A stretch of DNA of 64,000 nt from Lewinellaceae bacterium (GTDB lineage: Bacteria; Bacteroidota; Bacteroidia; Chitinophagales; Saprospiraceae), in NCBI GenBank assembly GCA_016708875.1, contig JADJFA010000042.1, positions 124,001 to 188,000 of the forward strand, written 5' to 3'. The notes under the pieces are model-generated. The model saw only the letters and a program-made list of their open reading frames with translations, made no database searches and was not told the origin of the DNA. The translations under genes and the position numbers were made by a program. Below are positions 18,890 to 26,191 of the stretch, in pieces (the stretch's first letter is position 1; every line of letters starts with the position of its first letter).

Positions 18890-18897
18890 CAAAGGTA
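18890..18897 (-). promoter_or_regulatory. -7 element of the membrane-anchored protein gene
   Basis: TACCTTTG on the minus strand, 23 bp before the ATG at 18867. Predicted leader about 17-20 bases. Confidence 0.5.
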
Positions 18898-18946
18898 ACA
18901 AGGAATCTGAACTGTTGCCTGCTCCCTCCTTCGTCAAGACTACCAT

Positions 18947-18977
18947 GCCCGCCAAGGCTTGGCAGGCGGGGGCGGGT
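18947..18977. repeat. CCCGCC...GGCGGG palindrome
   Basis: CCCGCCAAGGCTTGGCAGG with a following GGCGGGTA. Same family as 2996-3023 and 31926-31951. It lies between two minus-strand genes, just past the stop of the T9SS thioredoxin gene. Confidence 0.5.
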
Positions 18978-18990
18978 AAACCTACCACTG

Positions 18991-20655
18991 CTACTTGATA
19001 ACCACCTTCCCAGCAGCTTCACCATTCACTTTCAGAAAATATAGTCCGGCAGCTGCGCCACTTGTTTCTATTTCCCAACGGTTTATCCCTTTGATGGCGG
19101 GGAACGTTTTTTCAAAAACAATTTTTCCCTGAACATCCAGCATTTGGATAAGGCAAAAACCTTCATTCTCCATAGTTGATTGGATCGAGAAATGGCCTTC
19201 GGCAGGATTAGGCGAAATGAAAAAGTTGGAAAGTGTAGGAAGAACGGAGAGATGAAGCGGGCGAATCTGTCCATCCGAACTGTAGGCTTCAGGCGCGAGG
19301 CCAGTGCCTGAAAATCGCAACAAATCGGAAAGCCTGCCACCTTGAGGCGCTGTGAGTTCAAGGCTCAGGACAGATGTTCCGGCTGTGAGGCGTTGCCCCT
19401 GCGCTTGAAGCCAGGAGAAGCTCAAATGGTCGTAACCTAAATGGTAAGATTCAGCATCAAAGTCTTCGAGTATTTCTGTTTCAACAGTATTGATTTTCAA
19501 AAAATTAGGGTCAAAATCAAAGCTGCATTGCAGGCCGTCCAGTTCGTTATTTTCCATAAAAAACAAGGCAACCCGGGCTGATTCGCCAGGCTGAAATGCA
19601 CGCTCGCGGAAGAACAGGTTTTGTGGCAGCGAGCGACTATCGGCAGGGCTTGCAAGACTGTCGTTGCAAGGGCCGGCATTTACGTCGCCAAGTTTGACGC
19701 CGACAAAATCCTGGCAATTACCGTTGGAAACCGTCGCTGAATCGGGCATAAAGCGCCAGGAGCCATTAGGAAACGTGTCTGTTATACCGAGGATGACTTT
19801 TCGCGCGGTCACGATATCGAAAGTGGTAATGCTTTCCGAGTGGTTTACATCGGCGGCTACAATCTGCCAGGGGCAATGGAAGGGTACAATATCAAGTATG
19901 TGTTTGGAAATCAGCACCAGATCATAGGTGGTGAGACCGTCGTAAGGGCTGCCAGTTTTTTTGGGTTTGAGGATGTAGTCCGTGTTTTGAAGCGCAGCAA
20001 CTTGGGTAAGATCGTAGATATCGGTAGCAAAAAACGAGGTGTCGAATGCGGGCGCGTCCACGGTGATTTTCACTTCTTCGAGCGGGCTGCCAAACGGGTT
20101 CTCAAGGCTGCATTCTTTTGGGAAAAGTGTTTCGATTTTCTGCTGGAGCAGGGCAATGGTTTGGCTGGGCGAGTTGCCGCGAATGTCAAAAAACACCTCC
20201 CCGGTACCAGGCGCAATAACGATAAATGTTGGCGTCCCCTGGAATTGTCCGTACAGTCCATTCAGGTAAGGTTGCAGGGCCGTAATACTTCCTCCGTTAT
20301 TGCCTACGCCAGGCATGGTAAGGCCCTTGCTTGTTTTGTACTGCGCAACTTTCACGTTCGTATCGCTGATTAAAGTGCTGAGCAATATGAATTCGATCTG
20401 CCCCGGGTGTGCGGCCTGCATGGAAGTATAAAGATTTTGAACCAGCGGGGCATGGGTGGCGCATGGCGGACAGGTGGTGAAAAACGCTTCGATCACCACC
20501 AGTTTTTGCTGGTTGATATAATCCTGATATAGCTTCTTAACCTGTCCATCGGAGGTGGTAACAGTGAAATCCGGGGCAGGCCCTTGGCTGTAAAGGGGGC
20601 TGGTGACAAACAATGCTCCAATAAAAAGAAGGGAGCGGGTAAATAACTGCTTCAT
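18991..20655 (-). CDS. secreted TlpA-like thioredoxin with dockerin-like, cohesin-like and T9SS type A domains
   Basis: A 554-residue protein. A signal peptide (residues 1-24) is followed by a TlpA/AhpC-TSA fold (about 25-190) with PAPDFTVTTSDG and the active site FFTTCPPCATHAP (CPPC). Next, at about genomic 19770-19970, is a dockerin-like EF-hand pair (GLTTYDLVLISKHIL; AADVNHSESITTFDIVTARK). After a linker comes a cohesin-like beta-sandwich (GESARVALFFMENNELDGL to LSDLLRFSG). The tail is a type A sorting domain: NFFISPNPAEGHFSI, ending VNGEAAGKVVIK. So a redox enzyme is exported to the cell surface with the same tail found in the giant protein at 5765. It may shuffle disulfides in Cys-rich surface proteins (inference). 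A near-consensus promoter lies just upstream, divergent from the peroxidase gene. Confidence 0.9.
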   Translation of the reverse strand: MKQLFTRSLLFIGALFVTSPLYSQGPAPDFTVTTSDGQVKKLYQDYINQQKLVVIEAFFTTCPPCATHAPLVQNLYTSMQAAHPGQIEFILLSTLISDTNVKVAQYKTSKGLTMPGVGNNGGSITALQPYLNGLYGQFQGTPTFIVIAPGTGEVFFDIRGNSPSQTIALLQQKIETLFPKECSLENPFGSPLEEVKITVDAPAFDTSFFATDIYDLTQVAALQNTDYILKPKKTGSPYDGLTTYDLVLISKHILDIVPFHCPWQIVAADVNHSESITTFDIVTARKVILGITDTFPNGSWRFMPDSATVSNGNCQDFVGVKLGDVNAGPCNDSLASPADSRSLPQNLFFRERAFQPGESARVALFFMENNELDGLQCSFDFDPNFLKINTVETEILEDFDAESYHLGYDHLSFSWLQAQGQRLTAGTSVLSLELTAPQGGRLSDLLRFSGTGLAPEAYSSDGQIRPLHLSVLPTLSNFFISPNPAEGHFSIQSTMENEGFCLIQMLDVQGKIVFEKTFPAIKGINRWEIETSGAAAGLYFLKVNGEAAGKVVIK

Positions 20656-20674
20656 GCGTATCGGTTTTGAAATT

Positions 20675-20703
20675 CAAAATTAACAAACCCCCTCAAAATC
20701 AAA
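20675..20703 (-). promoter_or_regulatory. promoter of the T9SS thioredoxin gene
   Basis: On the minus strand TTTG, a 17 bp spacer and TAATTTTG (20675-20682), giving a leader of about 15 bases. It is back to back with the promoter at 20743. Confidence 0.55.
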
Positions 20704-20742
20704 TGGTTTCAAAATGCCGAACACTTGTTTTGTCGGCTATCT

Positions 20743-20750
20743 TACCTTTG
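20743..20750 (+). promoter_or_regulatory. -7 element implying a leaderless peroxidase mRNA
   Basis: TACCTTTG ends only 5 bases before the ATG at 20756. Transcription would begin at or next to the start codon. It also argues against the upstream ATG at 20714, which lies before the promoter. Confidence 0.5.
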
Positions 20751-20755
20751 CAATT

Positions 20756-21694
20756 ATGCAAAACCGCCTACTCTTTTCGGGTTTTTTTCTGCTGGCACTC
20801 CTGCTGTTTTCCTTTGCTACCCGGCCTTTCCAAACGCCAGAGCAACTCGGGGAGCGTCTTTTCTCTGATCCGATCCTTTCGCTCGACAGTACCATTAGCT
20901 GCGCCAGTTGCCATATCCCTCAATTTGCTTTTTGTGATACCGCATTGTTCAGCCGTGGGGTAGGAGGACGGTTGGGAAAGCGTAATTCCCCCAGTATCAC
21001 CAACATGGGCGCACGCCCCCATTTTTTTTACGATGGCCGGGCGGCTACACTTGAGCAACAGGTGCTGATGCCCATTCAAGATACTGTAGAAATGCGCGCC
21101 ACACTTACGCTCGTAACCGAACGGCTGCAAAACCACAAAGAATACGACGACGCATTTCGCCAACTCTATGGCGCTCCGGCGGATGCAGAAAAGTTGGCGA
21201 CGGTATTAGCCGCTTTTGTCCGTACACTGGAAACGTCCAATACACCCTTCGACCGATGGATGATGGGTCTGCCCAACCCGATGGGTGAGGCGGCAGTACG
21301 TGGCAGAGAGGTTTTTATGAAAAAAGGGAAATGTTTCGACTGCCATTTTTCGCCTGATTTTACGGGCGATGAATTCCGAAATGTGGGGCTTTTTACGGGT
21401 CGTCGCAACCTGGCTGACCGGGGCCGGTTCGACGTTACGCACGACAGCACAGACCTTGGCAAATTCAAAGTTCCCGGGTTGCGAAACGTGGCGCTTACCG
21501 CGCCATATATGCACAATGGAATGTTCCAAACCCTTGAAGATGTCATTGAGTTTTATGACGTGCCCAATCAAACGGTGCCGGGAGGGTTTAATCGCGATAC
21601 GTTGCTCAACACACCGCTCGGACTCACGGTAGAGGAAAAAGCCGATCTAAAATCTTTTTTGGAGGCGCTGACGGATGATCGTTTTAAGCGATGA
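20756..21694 (+). CDS. di-haem cytochrome c peroxidase
   Basis: About 312 residues from the ATG at 20756, chosen because it starts directly before the export signal (LLFSGFFLLALLLFSFA) and follows the promoter. Two haem c motifs are visible: CASCH (residues 49-53) and CFDCH (about 193-197). Family hallmarks are GERLFSDPILS, RNSPSITNMG, FFYDGRAATLEQQVLMPI, FKVPGLRNVALTAPYMHNG and TLEDVIEFYD. This is the bacterial CcpA/MauG superfamily, a periplasmic enzyme reducing hydrogen peroxide with electrons from small cytochromes or quinols. The PYMHNG segment carries the Met ligand region of the high-potential haem. The gene lies next to oxyR and katA, supporting a peroxide-defence role. Confidence 0.93.
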   Translation: MQNRLLFSGFFLLALLLFSFATRPFQTPEQLGERLFSDPILSLDSTISCASCHIPQFAFCDTALFSRGVGGRLGKRNSPSITNMGARPHFFYDGRAATLEQQVLMPIQDTVEMRATLTLVTERLQNHKEYDDAFRQLYGAPADAEKLATVLAAFVRTLETSNTPFDRWMMGLPNPMGEAAVRGREVFMKKGKCFDCHFSPDFTGDEFRNVGLFTGRRNLADRGRFDVTHDSTDLGKFKVPGLRNVALTAPYMHNGMFQTLEDVIEFYDVPNQTVPGGFNRDTLLNTPLGLTVEEKADLKSFLEALTDDRFKR

Positions 21695-21698
21695 CGTT

Positions 21699-21758
21699 GT
21701 TGTTTGAAGGGTTTGAAGGGCGCCCGACAATTCAAACCCTTCAAACCCTTCAAACAAC
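21699..21758. terminator. perfect inverted repeat between convergent genes
   Basis: Perfect 22 bp arms (21699-21720 and 21737-21758), each made of two GTTTGAAGGG-type words. It sits between the convergent peroxidase and oxyR genes, 3 bp before the oxyR stop. No T-run is present, so it may be a two-way stop or processing signal. Confidence 0.6.
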
Positions 21759-21760
21759 TC

Positions 21761-22681
21761 CTAAATCTCCACCCTTTGCATTCCCTCCTTGTTTTTGAAC
21801 TCCTCTGGAATCCCTTCCATAATTTCCTCCCGCAGCACAGCAATCAAATCGTTTTTCAAAAAATCGCGGTGCGTGGCAAGACTCACTTCGCGCATGGGCA
21901 CAGGGGCGCTGAAGGGAAACACATGAAGCCGTTGCTCGGTGCTGAGTGTCTCGACAGCCATAGCGGGCAGAATGGTCACGCCTTGCCCGGTACCCACCAA
22001 TCGCATCAAAGTTTCAAGGCTACCGCTTTGGTAATTAAGGCGACTTTCGGCCCGGCGGCGGAGTTCGCACAGGTTCATGATTTGCGAGCGCAGGCAGTGC
22101 CCTTCCTCGAGCAGTAATAGTTCCTCTGGCTCAATGTCTTCAGGCAGCAAATAGTGTTTTTCATAGCCATGCGATGAGTACACAAACAAAGGTTCGTAGA
22201 ACAAAGGCGTTTCCTTAATTGCCGTATCGTTGAGTGGGCTTACGAGGATTCCCACATCTAACTGATTCTTTTTCAGTCGTTTGAGAATTGCCGAAGTGAC
22301 GTGCTCTGATACAGAAAGATGTACACCCGGGTATTTTTCCAGAAAACGATTGATAAAACGATGCACCAGATACGGGGCGAGCGTAGGGATGATGCCTACC
22401 CGCAAATTGCCCGTAAGCAAACTCTTTTGCTGCCGTAAAATGTCGTGCAAGCGCGACACTTCCAACATGATTTTTCGTGCTTGTTCAATGATGAGTTCGC
22501 CAACCGGAGTCGGTACAACAGGTTGTTTGCTGCGGTCGAAAATCTTGATTTCCAGCTCTTCCTCCAACTTTTGAACCATCATGCTCAGGGTTGGCTGCGT
22601 CACATGACACGAGGCGGCGGCTTTGGCAAAATGACGGTGCCGTTCCACCGCCAGCACATATTCTAACTGTTGCAGGTTCAT
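21761..22681 (-). CDS. oxyR: hydrogen peroxide-sensing LysR-type regulator OxyR
   Basis: A 306-residue LysR-family regulator. Residues 1-60 form the winged helix-turn-helix (LEYVLAVERHRHFAKAA, TQPTLSMMVQKLEEEL). The effector domain carries the OxyR redox pair: EEGHCLRSQIMNLC, giving C196 and C205, nine apart as in E. coli C199/C208. GTGQGVTILP and the LSTEQ region are also typical. In the family, peroxide forms a disulfide between the two Cys and the protein switches on peroxide-defence genes. It is divergent from katA with 95 bp between start codons, and an inverted repeat that could be its operator lies there. Clear identification. Confidence 0.95.
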   Translation of the reverse strand: MNLQQLEYVLAVERHRHFAKAAASCHVTQPTLSMMVQKLEEELEIKIFDRSKQPVVPTPVGELIIEQARKIMLEVSRLHDILRQQKSLLTGNLRVGIIPTLAPYLVHRFINRFLEKYPGVHLSVSEHVTSAILKRLKKNQLDVGILVSPLNDTAIKETPLFYEPLFVYSSHGYEKHYLLPEDIEPEELLLLEEGHCLRSQIMNLCELRRRAESRLNYQSGSLETLMRLVGTGQGVTILPAMAVETLSTEQRLHVFPFSAPVPMREVSLATHRDFLKNDLIAVLREEIMEGIPEEFKNKEGMQRVEI

Positions 22682-22689
22682 TGATGAAA

Positions 22690-22705
22690 TCTATTTGATT
22701 ATAGA
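22690..22705. promoter_or_regulatory. candidate OxyR operator between oxyR and katA
   Basis: TCTATTTGATTATAGA is an inverted repeat (TCTAT-N6-ATAGA) resembling the LysR/OxyR ATAG/CTAT half-site pattern. It lies just upstream of the katA -33 element, about 50 bp before the predicted start of transcription, and 9 bp before the oxyR ATG, so it could activate katA and repress oxyR. Confidence 0.5.
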
Positions 22706-22714
22706 AAATATCAG

Positions 22715-22745
22715 TTTGACTTATGATGCAAATAGACGAAATTTG
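22715..22745 (+). promoter_or_regulatory. katA promoter
   Basis: TTTG (22715-22718), exactly 19 bp, then GAAATTTG (22738-22745), one base from TAnnTTTG. Start of transcription about 22750; leader about 27 bases to the ATG at 22777. Confidence 0.55.
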
Positions 22746-22776
22746 CAAATCAATTCAACAATCAAATTCTCCCTTT

Positions 22777-24276
22777 ATGGAAAATAAGAAAAAACTCACC
22801 ACCGCATCCGGTCGTCCGTATGCCGAAAATGAGAATACAATGACTGTCGGTCCGCGCGGCCCAATCTTGTTGCAGGATTATATTTTGCACGAGAAAATGG
22901 CACATTTCAACCGCGAGCGTATCCCTGAACGCGTTGTCCATGCGAAAGGCAGTGGCGCTTATGGGACCTTCACGGTCACGCACGATATCTCGAAGTACAC
23001 CCGCGCCAAGATGTTTTCCAATATTGGTAAGCAGACCAAAATGTTCTTGCGCTTTTCTACCGTCGGAGGTGAAAAAGGTTCAGCAGATACAGAGCGCGAC
23101 CCACGAGGTTTCGCCATGAAATTTTACACCGAAGATGGCAACTGGGATTTGGTGGGCAACAACACGCCTGTCTTTTTTATCAAGGACCCAAAGAAGTTTG
23201 GTGATTTCATCCACACGCAAAAACGCGACCCACATACCAACTGCAAAAGCCCGACCATGATGTGGGATTTTTGGTCGCTCAATCCGGAAAGCCTGCACCA
23301 GGTAATGATTCTGATGAGCGACCGCGGTACGCCCTTTAGTTACCGCCACATGCACGGTTTTGGCAGCCATACGTTTTCGCTGGTAAATGCTAAAAATGAA
23401 GTGGTTTATGTGAAATTTCACTTCAAAACGGCGCAAGGAATAAAGAACTTTGACAACGCCAGCGCAACAGAAATGAAAGGCAATGATGCCGACTGGGCGC
23501 AACGTGATTTGGTAGAGGCCATCCAAAAAGGCGATTTCCCAAAATGGAATTTGAGAATCCAGGTAATGACGCCCGAGCAGGCAAAAACTTTTCGTTGGAA
23601 CCCGTTTGATCTGACCAAAGTATGGCCGCACGGCGAGTTCCCTTTGATTGATGTAGGCACCCTGGAACTCAATGAAAACCCAGATAATTACTTCGCGCAT
23701 GTGGAGCAGGCGGCTTTTGCACCGGCCCATATCGTGGACGGTATCGGCTATTCTCCCGACAAAATGCTACAAGGACGACTGTTGTCCTACCCTGATGCAC
23801 ACCGTTATCGCCTCGGTGGCAACTACGAGCAGATTCCTGTAAATAAATGCCCTTATCTGGTGGCCAATTACCAGCGCGACGGATTAATGGCCGTAAATGG
23901 CAACGGTGGCAGCGCACCCAATTATTTCCCCAACAGTTTCGACGATATCGTCGTGGATGAATCGTACAAAGAGCCTGCCGAGCAACTCGAGTCTTCAATC
24001 GCCGATTGGTACGACCGCAACGCCCCCGGCGAAAACGATCATTATACCCAACCGGGTGCTCTTTTCAACAAAGTGATGACCGAAGCTGAAAAACAGGCTA
24101 CGGTGTCAAACATTGTTGGTGCAATGAGCGGTATCAGCGGGCCTAAACGCGACCTTATCATCAACCGTCAACTCTGCCACTTTTTCCGGGCGAGCATTGA
24201 CCTTGGTACCCGCGTGGCGCAAGGTCTTGGCGTGGACATCAACGCCGCCCAAGAGCACATGGCGACCATGGCTTGA
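22777..24276 (+). CDS. katA: haem catalase (small-subunit type)
   Basis: About 499 residues from the ATG at 22777. The in-frame ATG at 22723 lies upstream of the predicted transcription start and adds a non-conserved leader, so I reject it. The protein shows the clade 3 catalase pattern: TTASGRPYAENENTMTVGPRGP, RERIPERVVHAKGSGAYG with the distal His, FLRFSTVGGEKGSADTERDPRG, the NNTPVFFI segment with the catalytic Asn, and RLLSYPDAHRYRLG with the axial haem Tyr. Function: disproportionation of hydrogen peroxide in the cytoplasm. It is divergently paired with oxyR, has a terminator 35 bp past its stop, and probably forms its own transcript under OxyR control. Confidence 0.97.
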   Translation: MENKKKLTTASGRPYAENENTMTVGPRGPILLQDYILHEKMAHFNRERIPERVVHAKGSGAYGTFTVTHDISKYTRAKMFSNIGKQTKMFLRFSTVGGEKGSADTERDPRGFAMKFYTEDGNWDLVGNNTPVFFIKDPKKFGDFIHTQKRDPHTNCKSPTMMWDFWSLNPESLHQVMILMSDRGTPFSYRHMHGFGSHTFSLVNAKNEVVYVKFHFKTAQGIKNFDNASATEMKGNDADWAQRDLVEAIQKGDFPKWNLRIQVMTPEQAKTFRWNPFDLTKVWPHGEFPLIDVGTLELNENPDNYFAHVEQAAFAPAHIVDGIGYSPDKMLQGRLLSYPDAHRYRLGGNYEQIPVNKCPYLVANYQRDGLMAVNGNGGSAPNYFPNSFDDIVVDESYKEPAEQLESSIADWYDRNAPGENDHYTQPGALFNKVMTEAEKQATVSNIVGAMSGISGPKRDLIINRQLCHFFRASIDLGTRVAQGLGVDINAAQEHMATMA

Positions 24277-24311
24277 GCATCAATTAGCATTTACATCACG
24301 TTTTCTATACA

Positions 24312-24344
24312 GGGATGTCGGTACGCCGACATCCCTCTTTTTTT
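24312..24344 (+). terminator. katA terminator
   Basis: GGGATGTCGG pairs with CCGACATCCC around TACG, followed by C and eight T. Confidence 0.85.
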
Positions 24345-24395
24345 AAAATGGATTGGCATTTTTTTGGCTGCTGGTTTGTTAATTTGTCCTTCTCA

Positions 24396-24459
24396 CCCCG
24401 GAGGCGCGGAGGCGCAAAGAATGTGAAAATCAATACTTTGCGTCTCTGCGCCTCCGCGG
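24396..24459. repeat. GC-rich inverted repeat before msrB
   Basis: GGAGGCGCGGAGGCGCAAAG faces CTTTGCGTCTCTGCGCCTCC with a few mismatches and a 16 bp loop. It ends 30 bp before the msrB start, so it would sit at or just before the 5' end of its mRNA. Confidence 0.6.
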
Positions 24460-24489
24460 TTTATTTTTGCTCGTTCAATTAAGAAAAAT

Positions 24490-24870
24490 ATGGAAAACAA
24501 CACTCAAAACTGGAACACCCTCACGCCCGAAGAGGAGTATGTCATAGCCCAAAAAGGCACAGAACGGGCTTTTACAGGGGAATACAACAACTTCAAAGCA
24601 AAGGGGCATTTCATTTGCCGTCGTTGCAATGCGCCGCTGTACAATTCTTCCGACAAGTTTGACAGTGGCTGTGGGTGGCCATCATTTGATGATGAGATAC
24701 CTGGCGCGATTACCCGTCACACCGACATTTCTTTTGGAATGAAAAGGGTGGAAATTGTGTGTGCCAATTGTGAAGGACACCTTGGCCACGTGTTTGAGGG
24801 CGAACGCATGACGGAGAAAAACACCCGCCACTGCGTGAACTCGCTTTCTATTCGGTTCGTGGCGGAGTAG
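24490..24870 (+). CDS. msrB: peptide-methionine (R)-S-oxide reductase MsrB
   Basis: A 126-residue cytoplasmic enzyme that repairs the R form of methionine sulfoxide. It has the two zinc-binding pairs CRRC (43/46) and CANC (91/94), the substrate pocket SGCGWPSFDDEI, and the catalytic Cys in RHCVNSLSIRF (C115). Normal length for stand-alone MsrB. It follows katA on the same strand, after a terminator and a GC-rich inverted repeat, extending the oxidative-damage group. No msrA is visible in the window. Confidence 0.97.
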   Translation: MENNTQNWNTLTPEEEYVIAQKGTERAFTGEYNNFKAKGHFICRRCNAPLYNSSDKFDSGCGWPSFDDEIPGAITRHTDISFGMKRVEIVCANCEGHLGHVFEGERMTEKNTRHCVNSLSIRFVAE

Positions 24871-25047
24871 GACGAAATTTATTTCGTCATTTTGCAGGAC
24901 GAAATTCATTTCGTCATTTTGTAGATCGAAATTTATTTCGATTTTAAAAATACAATAGCCATCTCGATGATTCGAGATGGCTATTACATTTTTTGGCGAA
25001 ATGAATTTCGCCCTACAATAGGGCACGAAGGCGAAATGAATTTCGCC
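24871..25047. repeat. array of CGAAATnnATTTCG palindromes between msrB and moxR
   Basis: Five short palindromes share the core CGAAATNNATTTCG: 24871-24888 (GACGAAATTTATTTCGTC), 24898-24915, 24925-24942, 24995-25012 and 25030-25047 (both GGCGAAATGAATTTCGCC). Those on the msrB side end in GTC and those on the moxR side in GCC, arranged around a central terminator. The last one touches the moxR stop codon. No coding capacity. Confidence 0.85.
24954..24994. terminator. bidirectional terminator between convergent msrB and moxR
   Basis: AATAGCCATCTCGA pairs perfectly with TCGAGATGGCTATT around TGAT, with a T-run after and an A-rich stretch before. Confidence 0.85.
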
Positions 25048-26013
25048 CTACAACATTGCCTCAATGATATTCTCCTCCGTAACGCCTTCAGCCTCGGCTT
25101 TGTAGTTCCGCACAATACGGTGGCGCAGCACGAGGTTGGCAATGGCCTGCACATCTTCTATATCGGGCGAGTATTTGCCCATAATGGCTGCGTGGCATTT
25201 TGCACCGAGTGCGAGGTACTGACTGGCGCGCGGACCGGCTCCCCAGCCAAGGTAGTTATTGGCCTCTTTGGTAGCGCGCGGGGTTCCGGGCCGTGTTTTT
25301 GACGCGAGCGCTACGGCATATTCCAGCACGTTGTCGCTGACAGGTATTTTTCGGATAAGTTGTTGGTATTCCTTGATCTGTTCGCTGCTGAGGATGTGCT
25401 TCAAGCTCACTTCACGTGAGGAGGTTGTGTTTTTCACCACCTCTACTTCTTGCTCGTATGTGGGGTAGGTAAGTGGGATGTTGAACATGAAGCGGTCGAG
25501 CTGCGCTTCCGGGAGCGGGTAGGTGCCTTCCTGCTCAATGGGGTTCTGTGTGGCGAGTACGAAGAACGGAGAAGGAAGCTCGTGGCGTTGGCCGTTCACG
25601 GTGACGGAGCGTTCCTGCATGGCTTCGAGCAGCGCCGCCTGAGTTTTGGGTGGGGTACGGTTTATTTCGTCGGCTAGCACGATGTTGGAGAAAATCGGGC
25701 CGCGCAGGAAGCGGAAATGGCGGGTTTCATCCAGGATTTCCGAACCTGTAATGTCAGATGGCATAAGGTCAGGAGTAAACTGAATCCGCTTGAAATCAAG
25801 GTCAAGCACCTCGGCTATTGTGCTGACGAGGAGGGTTTTGGCCAAGCCTGGTACGCCTACAAGGAGTGCGTGGCCGTTGGAAAAAAGTGAGATGATGACT
25901 GCTCGCACCACTTCGTCCTGGCCTACGATAACTTTACCGATTTCTGCCGAAAGGTCTTTGTATGCCTGTGCGAGTGCGTCCACAGCTTCTACGTCCGATT
26001 TTTTATTTGCCAT
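25048..26013 (-). CDS. moxR: MoxR family AAA+ ATPase
   Basis: A 321-residue cytoplasmic ATPase. Walker A is GVPGLAKT (residues 53-60) and Walker B is IVLADE (111-116), followed by INRTPPKTQAALLEAMQE and the sensor region VLATQNPIEQEGTYPLPEAQLDRF. This is the MoxR/RavA-type signature (AAA_3). These proteins act as chaperones for the maturation of proteins or complexes, often with VWA-domain or DUF58 partners encoded nearby, but no such partner gene is in this window. The predicted mRNA starts near 26106 and carries a 32 bp palindrome at its 5' end. Confidence 0.95.
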   Translation of the reverse strand: MANKKSDVEAVDALAQAYKDLSAEIGKVIVGQDEVVRAVIISLFSNGHALLVGVPGLAKTLLVSTIAEVLDLDFKRIQFTPDLMPSDITGSEILDETRHFRFLRGPIFSNIVLADEINRTPPKTQAALLEAMQERSVTVNGQRHELPSPFFVLATQNPIEQEGTYPLPEAQLDRFMFNIPLTYPTYEQEVEVVKNTTSSREVSLKHILSSEQIKEYQQLIRKIPVSDNVLEYAVALASKTRPGTPRATKEANNYLGWGAGPRASQYLALGAKCHAAIMGKYSPDIEDVQAIANLVLRHRIVRNYKAEAEGVTEENIIEAML

Positions 26014-26070
26014 TTTATTAGTGAATGGTTGGGTGGTGATTGGTTTGTTGGTGACTGGTGATTTGTGTGC

Positions 26071-26102
26071 AAACCTCGTAGGTTTTAAAACCTACGAGGT
26101 TT
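26071..26102. repeat. 32 bp perfect palindrome without loop
   Basis: Two 16 bp arms (AAACCTCGTAGGTTTT and its complement) meet directly. It lies in the predicted 5' leader of moxR. Confidence 0.85.
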
Positions 26103-26111
26103 AGTGGGCCG

Positions 26112-26140
26112 CAAAAGTAGCCATTTGGTACAAGCTCAAA
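26112..26140 (-). promoter_or_regulatory. moxR promoter
   Basis: On the minus strand TTTG, a 17 bp spacer and TACTTTTG (26112-26119). Transcription would start near 26106, leaving a leader of about 90 bases that begins with the 26071-26102 palindrome. Confidence 0.55.
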
Positions 26141-26191
26141 AACGTTCGGCAACAAATGACAAGTTAAAAGCCCGGTTTTATCGGCGAACGA

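Noticed and set aside
20714..20755. Earlier ATG for the di-haem peroxidase
   Set aside because: It precedes the TACCTTTG element and would put 14 extra residues before the signal peptide.
22723..22776. Earlier ATG for katA
   Set aside because: It lies within the predicted promoter, and the added residues are not part of the catalase family.
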